Source: Thauera butanivorans NBRC 103042
GTDB taxonomy: Bacteria > Pseudomonadota > Gammaproteobacteria > Burkholderiales > Rhodocyclaceae
Reading direction: 5' to 3'
Assembly (NCBI RefSeq): GCF_001591165.1
Contig: NZ_BCUG01000017.1
Span: forward strand, 1-64,000
DNA: 64,000 nucleotides
In this document: positions 60,484-64,000 of the stretch, piece after piece
Position numbering within the stretch: position 1 is the stretch's first letter
Layout: the number at the start of each line of letters is the position of its first letter
Made by a program: the position numbers and the translations under genes
Notes under the pieces: generated by a model
Told to the model about the DNA's origin: nothing
Database searches by the model: none
The model's input: only the letters and a program-made list of their open reading frames with translations

Positions 60484-60795
60484 ATGGCAAGCCCGATGCG
60501 TATTCGCGCCGCCGCCAAGGATGGCGTCACCGAAGTCCGTGTGCTGATGTCGCACGTCATGGAAACCGGCCAGCGCAAGGATTCGTCCGGCGAAGTGATT
60601 CCGGCCCACTTCATCACCGAACTGACCGCCAGGCACAACGACAAGCTCGTGCTGAGCGCCGAATTCGGCCCGTCCGTTTCCACCAATCCCTATCTCGCCT
60701 TCAAGTTCAAGGGGGGCGAGAAAGGCGACAAGGTCACCGTCAGCTGGGTGGACAACAAGGGCGACTCCCGCACCGACGAAGCCCAGATCGCCTGA
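60484..60795 (+). CDS. soxZ: SoxY-binding protein SoxZ
   Basis: SoxZ is the immunoglobulin-like partner of SoxY and lacks its own signal, consistent with co-export by the SoxY Tat signal. The 103-aa protein shows VRVLMSHVMETGQRKDSSGEVIPAHFI, the SoxZ hallmark. AGGAGAAAT precedes the start. Confidence 0.97.
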   Translation: MASPMRIRAAAKDGVTEVRVLMSHVMETGQRKDSSGEVIPAHFITELTARHNDKLVLSAEFGPSVSTNPYLAFKFKGGEKGDKVTVSWVDNKGDSRTDEAQIA

Positions 60796-60889
60796 TGCCC
60801 GTCGTGTCCGCAGCCAGGCGGGGGCGGCAAGGACGAGCGCAGGCGAGTAACGGAGAGCATGGCGGCATGGAAGCCATGGAGGAGAAAAA

Positions 60890-61687
60890 ATGAGAAAACG
60901 AATCAAGGCCGTCGCCGTGTGCGTCGGCATTGCCCTGACGGCGCCCGCGTCGGCGCAGGAAGAACTCAATTTCGACGCTTATCGCGAGATGCTGGCGGAT
61001 GGAAATCCGGCCGAACTCTACGAAATGGAAGGCGAGGAACTGTGGCGCACCGCGCGCGGACCGAAGAACGCCACGCTCGAACAGTGCGACCTGGGCCTTG
61101 GAGCGGGCGTGGTCGCGGGTGCCGCAGCGCAGTTGCCGCGCTACTTCGAGGACGCGGGCAGGGTGCAGGACATCGAAACGCGCCTGATGTACTGCATGGA
61201 AACGCTGCAGGGCATTCCGTCCAAGGAGATCATCGACGGGAAGTTCCTGCAGGGCGAGCGCGCCAGGCTGGCGGCGCTGGTGGCCTATGTCGTCACCCAC
61301 TCCAAGGGCGAGAAGATCGCCATCGATCTGTCGCACCCGAAAGTGAAGGAGATGTACGAGCTCGGCGAGCGGACTTTCTACTACCGGCTCGGGGTCATGG
61401 ACTTCTCCTGTGCGTCCTGCCACAGCCAGGACGGCAAGCGCATCCGCGCCACCCAATTGCCCAACATCACCACCCGTGAAGGCGCGGCCGAAGGCTGGGG
61501 TTCGTGGCCGGCCTACCGGGTGTCCAGCTCGCAGTTCTGGACCATGCAGCACCGCCTGTGGGACTGCTTCCGCCAGCAGCGTGCGGCCGAGCCGATCTTC
61601 GGTTCGGACGTGATCATCGCGCTGTCCACCTTCATGGCGGGCAAGGGCAACGGCATCGAGGCCAAGTGGCCCGGCGTCAAGCGCTGA
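60890..61687 (+). CDS. soxA: L-cysteine S-thiosulfotransferase subunit SoxA, monohaem type
   Basis: SoxAX attaches thiosulfate to SoxY. There is one haem site, CASCH (Cys174, Cys177, His178), plus the catalytic Cys226 in RLWDCFRQQ that becomes the persulfide haem ligand. The N-terminal haem of dihaem SoxA is missing: Cys66 and Cys102 stand there alone and probably form a disulfide. The signal peptide ends near residue 23 (APASAQ). The length is 265 aa. soxX follows at 13 bp. Confidence 0.96.
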   Translation: MRKRIKAVAVCVGIALTAPASAQEELNFDAYREMLADGNPAELYEMEGEELWRTARGPKNATLEQCDLGLGAGVVAGAAAQLPRYFEDAGRVQDIETRLMYCMETLQGIPSKEIIDGKFLQGERARLAALVAYVVTHSKGEKIAIDLSHPKVKEMYELGERTFYYRLGVMDFSCASCHSQDGKRIRATQLPNITTREGAAEGWGSWPAYRVSSSQFWTMQHRLWDCFRQQRAAEPIFGSDVIIALSTFMAGKGNGIEAKWPGVKR

Positions 61688-61700
61688 GGGAGCGAACGAC

Positions 61701-62300
61701 ATGAAAAAACTGTTCATTGCCGTGCCGCTGGCGCTGTGCACTTCCGTCGCCGTGGCCGACGAACTGCAGACCAAGGTCGAGGAGATGATGCTGAGCTCCT
61801 TCAAGGCGAACGGCATCGCCAGCCTCGACCGCCAGAAGCAGGACGAGATCCAGCAAGCGTGCTCCAGCCCGACGCCTCCGGGCGCGGAAACCATGCAGCG
61901 GCTGCAGGCCGCAGAGATGGCCAAGATCCGGTGGCCGGCCGACGGCAACTACACCGGCGGCGACTGGAAGGAAGGGCAGAAGATCGCCGCCAGCGGCCGC
62001 GGCCTGACCTGGACCGACAAGACGCCGAACAACAACGGCGGCGGCTGCTACAACTGCCACGCGATGGATCCGAACGAAGTGTCCGAAGGCACCATCGGCC
62101 CCAGCCTCGAAGGCTATGCCAAGCTTCGCGGCAACGGCGAGGAGATCGTCAAATACACCTGGGGCAAGCTGTGGAACGCCAAGGCCTACCACGCCTGCAG
62201 CGACATGCCGCGCAATGGCTACGGCGGCATCCTCACCGAAGCCCAGATTCGCCACGTGATGGCCTTCCTGTTCGACCCCGCTTCGCCGGTCAACCAGTAA
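61701..62300 (+). CDS. soxX: L-cysteine S-thiosulfotransferase subunit SoxX
   Basis: The monohaem partner of SoxA, with haem site CYNCH (Cys116, Cys119, His120). At 199 aa it has an N-terminal extension of about 80 residues before the cytochrome domain, as in the larger SoxX type. The signal peptide is FIAVPLALCTSVAVAD (cut near residue 19). Just downstream lies a strong terminator. Confidence 0.95.
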   Translation: MKKLFIAVPLALCTSVAVADELQTKVEEMMLSSFKANGIASLDRQKQDEIQQACSSPTPPGAETMQRLQAAEMAKIRWPADGNYTGGDWKEGQKIAASGRGLTWTDKTPNNNGGGCYNCHAMDPNEVSEGTIGPSLEGYAKLRGNGEEIVKYTWGKLWNAKAYHACSDMPRNGYGGILTEAQIRHVMAFLFDPASPVNQ

Positions 62301-62327
62301 GCCCCGTCCGCTGATGCCATCGCGCAG

Positions 62328-62360
62328 GGCCCGAGGCTCCGGCCCCGGGCCGTTTTTTTT
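62328..62360 (+). terminator. Rho-independent terminator between soxX and soxB
   Basis: GGCCCG pairs with CGGGCC over a GC-rich loop and runs directly into eight T, 28 bp after the soxX stop and 164 bp before soxB. It should cut most transcription into soxB. Confidence 0.8.
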
Positions 62361-62366
62361 GCCGCC

Positions 62367-62500
62367 GGGCCGCCCCAAGGGAAAACAGCCCCCTCGGGGG
62401 GAGCAGGGGTTTCGCGGAGCACTGCTCCGTGCCTGCGGAACGGGCCGGCTGTGCAAAGCTGGCCCTCTTGCGGCCCGCGCAGCGGCGGAGCGTGGGGGCA
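62367..62500. repeat. Hairpin-rich intergenic element upstream of soxB
   Basis: Several nested inverted repeats are packed here: GGGCCGC (from 62367) with GCGGCCC (62470-62476), a CCCC-CTCG-GGGG hairpin near 62390, CGGAGCA-C-TGCTCCG near 62415, and GGGCCGGCT with AGCTGGCCC near 62442-62465. It ends GGGGGCATTTTTT. From memory, similar CCCCCTCGGGGGG mosaics occur between genes in Thauera- and Acidovorax-like genomes, so it is probably a dispersed element. Confidence 0.55.
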
Positions 62501-62523
62501 TTTTTTCGTCAAAGGAATGATCC

Positions 62524-64000
62524 ATGTCGATGAATCGTCGTGAATTCATGCAGATGCTGGCGGTGGCAGCGGCTGGCGGCATGAGCCTGCATTCGGGTTT
62601 CGCGCGCGCGCAGCAAGCGGCCGCCGCCCTGTACGACATGCCTGCGTTCGGCAATGTCAGCCTGCTGCACATGACCGACTGCCACGCGCAACTGCTGCCG
62701 ATCCATTTCCGCGAGCCCAGCGTCAACCTCGGCATCGGCAACATGTCGGGCAAGGTGCCGCACCTCGTCGGCGAGCACCTGCTGAAGCACTTCGGCATCC
62801 GGCCCGGCAGCATCGAGGCGCATGCCTTCACCTGCCTGGATTTCGTCGAGGCGGCGAAGACCTACGGCAGGGTCGGCGGCTTCGCCCACCTGGCGACGCT
62901 GGTCAAACAGTTGAAGGCCAGCCGCTCCGGCGCGCTGCTGCTCGACGGCGGCGACACCTGGCAGGGCTCGGCCACCGCGCTGTGGACGAAGGCGCAGGAC
63001 ATGGTCGACGCCTGCAAGCTGCTCGGCGTGGATGTGATGACGCTGCACTGGGAATCGACCTATGGCGCCGAGCGCGTCAAGGAGATCGAGGAGAAGGATT
63101 TCGCCGGCCGCATCGACATCGTCGCCCAGAACGTGAAGACCACCGATTTCGAGGATCCGGTCTTCAAGCCCTACGTCATCCGCAACATCAACGGCGTGCC
63201 GGTGGCCATCGTCGGCCAGGCCTTCCCCTACACGCCGATCGCCAATCCGCGCTGGATGACGCCGGACTGGAGCTTTGGCATCCAGGAGCAGGGCATGCAG
63301 GAGGCGGTTGATGCCGCACGGGCGGAAGGCGCCCAGGTGGTCGTCGTGCTGTCGCACAACGGCATGGACGTCGACCTCAAGCTGGCCAGCCGCGTCACCG
63401 GCATCGACGCCATCTTCGGCGGCCACACCCACGATGGCATGCCGGCGCCGACCGTGGTGGACAACGCGGGCGGCAAGACCCTGGTCACCAATGCCGGCTC
63501 CAACGGCAAGTTCCTCGGCGTGATGGACTTCGACGTCAGGGACGGCAAGGTGGCGGATTTCCGCTACCGGCTGCTGCCGGTATTCGCCAACCTGCTGCCG
63601 GCCGACCCGGACATGGCCGCCTTCATCGACAAGGTCCGCGCGCCCTTCCTCGAAAAACTCGGCGAGCCGCTCGCCGTCACCGAAGGCCTGCTGTACCGCC
63701 GCGGCAACTTCAACGGTTCGTGGGACCAGCTCATCGTCGATGCGCTGATCGCCGAAAAAGATGCCGAACTGGCGTTCTCGCCCGGCTTTCGCTGGGGCAC
63801 TTCGCTGCTGCCGGGCGACACCATCACGATGGAACACCTGCTCGATCAGACCGCGATCACCTATCCGTGGACCACGCTCACCGAGATGAGCGGCGAGATG
63901 ATCAAGACCATCCTGGAGGACGTCGCCGACAACCTGTTCAACCCCGACCCCTACTACCAGCAGGGCGGCGACATGGTGCGGGTGGGCGGCCTGCAATATA
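62524..64000 (+). CDS. soxB: S-sulfosulfanyl-L-cysteine sulfohydrolase SoxB (cut by window end)
   Basis: SoxB is a di-manganese hydrolase of the 5'-nucleotidase family that releases sulfate from SoxY-bound thiosulfate. A Tat signal (RREFMQM) starts near residue 5. The metallophosphoesterase motifs are TDCHAQLLP, LLDGGDTW, LSHNGMDVD and GGHTHDGMP, with HWESTYGAER in the position of the family's catalytic His. AAAGGA lies seven bases before the ATG of MSMNRREF. About 492 of an expected ~560 residues are present; the frame is still open at the window edge. Confidence 0.96.
   Translation, partial: MSMNRREFMQMLAVAAAGGMSLHSGFARAQQAAAALYDMPAFGNVSLLHMTDCHAQLLPIHFREPSVNLGIGNMSGKVPHLVGEHLLKHFGIRPGSIEAHAFTCLDFVEAAKTYGRVGGFAHLATLVKQLKASRSGALLLDGGDTWQGSATALWTKAQDMVDACKLLGVDVMTLHWESTYGAERVKEIEEKDFAGRIDIVAQNVKTTDFEDPVFKPYVIRNINGVPVAIVGQAFPYTPIANPRWMTPDWSFGIQEQGMQEAVDAARAEGAQVVVVLSHNGMDVDLKLASRVTGIDAIFGGHTHDGMPAPTVVDNAGGKTLVTNAGSNGKFLGVMDFDVRDGKVADFRYRLLPVFANLLPADPDMAAFIDKVRAPFLEKLGEPLAVTEGLLYRRGNFNGSWDQLIVDALIAEKDAELAFSPGFRWGTSLLPGDTITMEHLLDQTAITYPWTTLTEMSGEMIKTILEDVADNLFNPDPYYQQGGDMVRVGGLQY

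Overview
This is a 64 kb, high-GC chromosomal window from a betaproteobacterium. Gene content points to Rhodocyclales (Zoogloeaceae, Thauera/Azoarcus-like): a complete-order soxCDYZAXB thiosulfate-oxidation cluster with a divergent flavocytochrome c sulfide dehydrogenase pair, a bacterial Coq7, a CYTH-CHAD gene beside glnE, and radC | coaBC-dut next to rpmBG. That placement is inferred from protein families and synteny, not from a marker gene. No rRNA, tRNA, IS element, prophage or CRISPR array was seen. Nearly all the DNA is core-genome housekeeping, so the interest lies in the intergenic regions.

Layout. 0-12 kb: a conserved unknown (132-1544), dinB, an ATP:cob(I)alamin adenosyltransferase, alaS, phosphomannomutase/phosphoglucomutase, a zinc-finger protein, ilvE, nudJ, an unknown exported protein and mnmA. 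11.6-24.3 kb: an unknown gene, sixA, CYTH-CHAD triphosphatase and glnE on the minus strand, then yhdP-like, a nitrilase-family amidase and tldD on the plus strand. 24.3-31.3 kb: a GlrK-QseG-GlrR (QseE/G/F) operon with a small exported peptide behind it, divergent from a bactofilin gene, then a lytic transglycosylase and proS. 31.4-42.6 kb: rppH, a CNP1-like gene, coq7, an OsmC-family gene, rplM-rpsI, argC, erpA, an M23 endopeptidase, tyrS, murI, sseA, a SpoIIAA-like gene and an EamA transporter. 42.7-55.6 kb: an EnvZ/OmpR-like pair divergent from a Spy/CpxP-like gene, aceA, rraA, clpSA, a cold-shock gene, rpmBG, radC, coaBC, dut, a Nudix gene and a c4-type dihaem cytochrome. 55.7-64 kb: fccAB divergent from soxCDYZAXB, with soxB cut by the window edge.

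The strongest lead is the glrK-bactofilin intergenic region. It holds two perfect TGTC-N10-GACA sites, the published E. coli GlrR operator pattern. An IHF-like site and a near-consensus sigma-54 promoter (GG and GC correctly spaced) follow, 48 bp before the bactofilin Shine-Dalgarno/start region. This predicts that the sigma-54 activator GlrR, encoded next door, drives a bactofilin gene. In E. coli the same activator drives the sRNA gene glmY.

The second lead lies between the OsmC-family gene and rplM. It is a probable sRNA of about 110 nt with a 17-bp-spaced promoter, a CUCCUC-type (anti-Shine-Dalgarno) loop and a textbook terminator. A perfect FNR/Anr box lies upstream. Other points are a strong terminator plus a hairpin-rich element between soxX and soxB, an 18-bp palindrome upstream of aceA, phased GTATC repeats upstream of the OmpR-like operon, and a REP-like inverted repeat after coq7.
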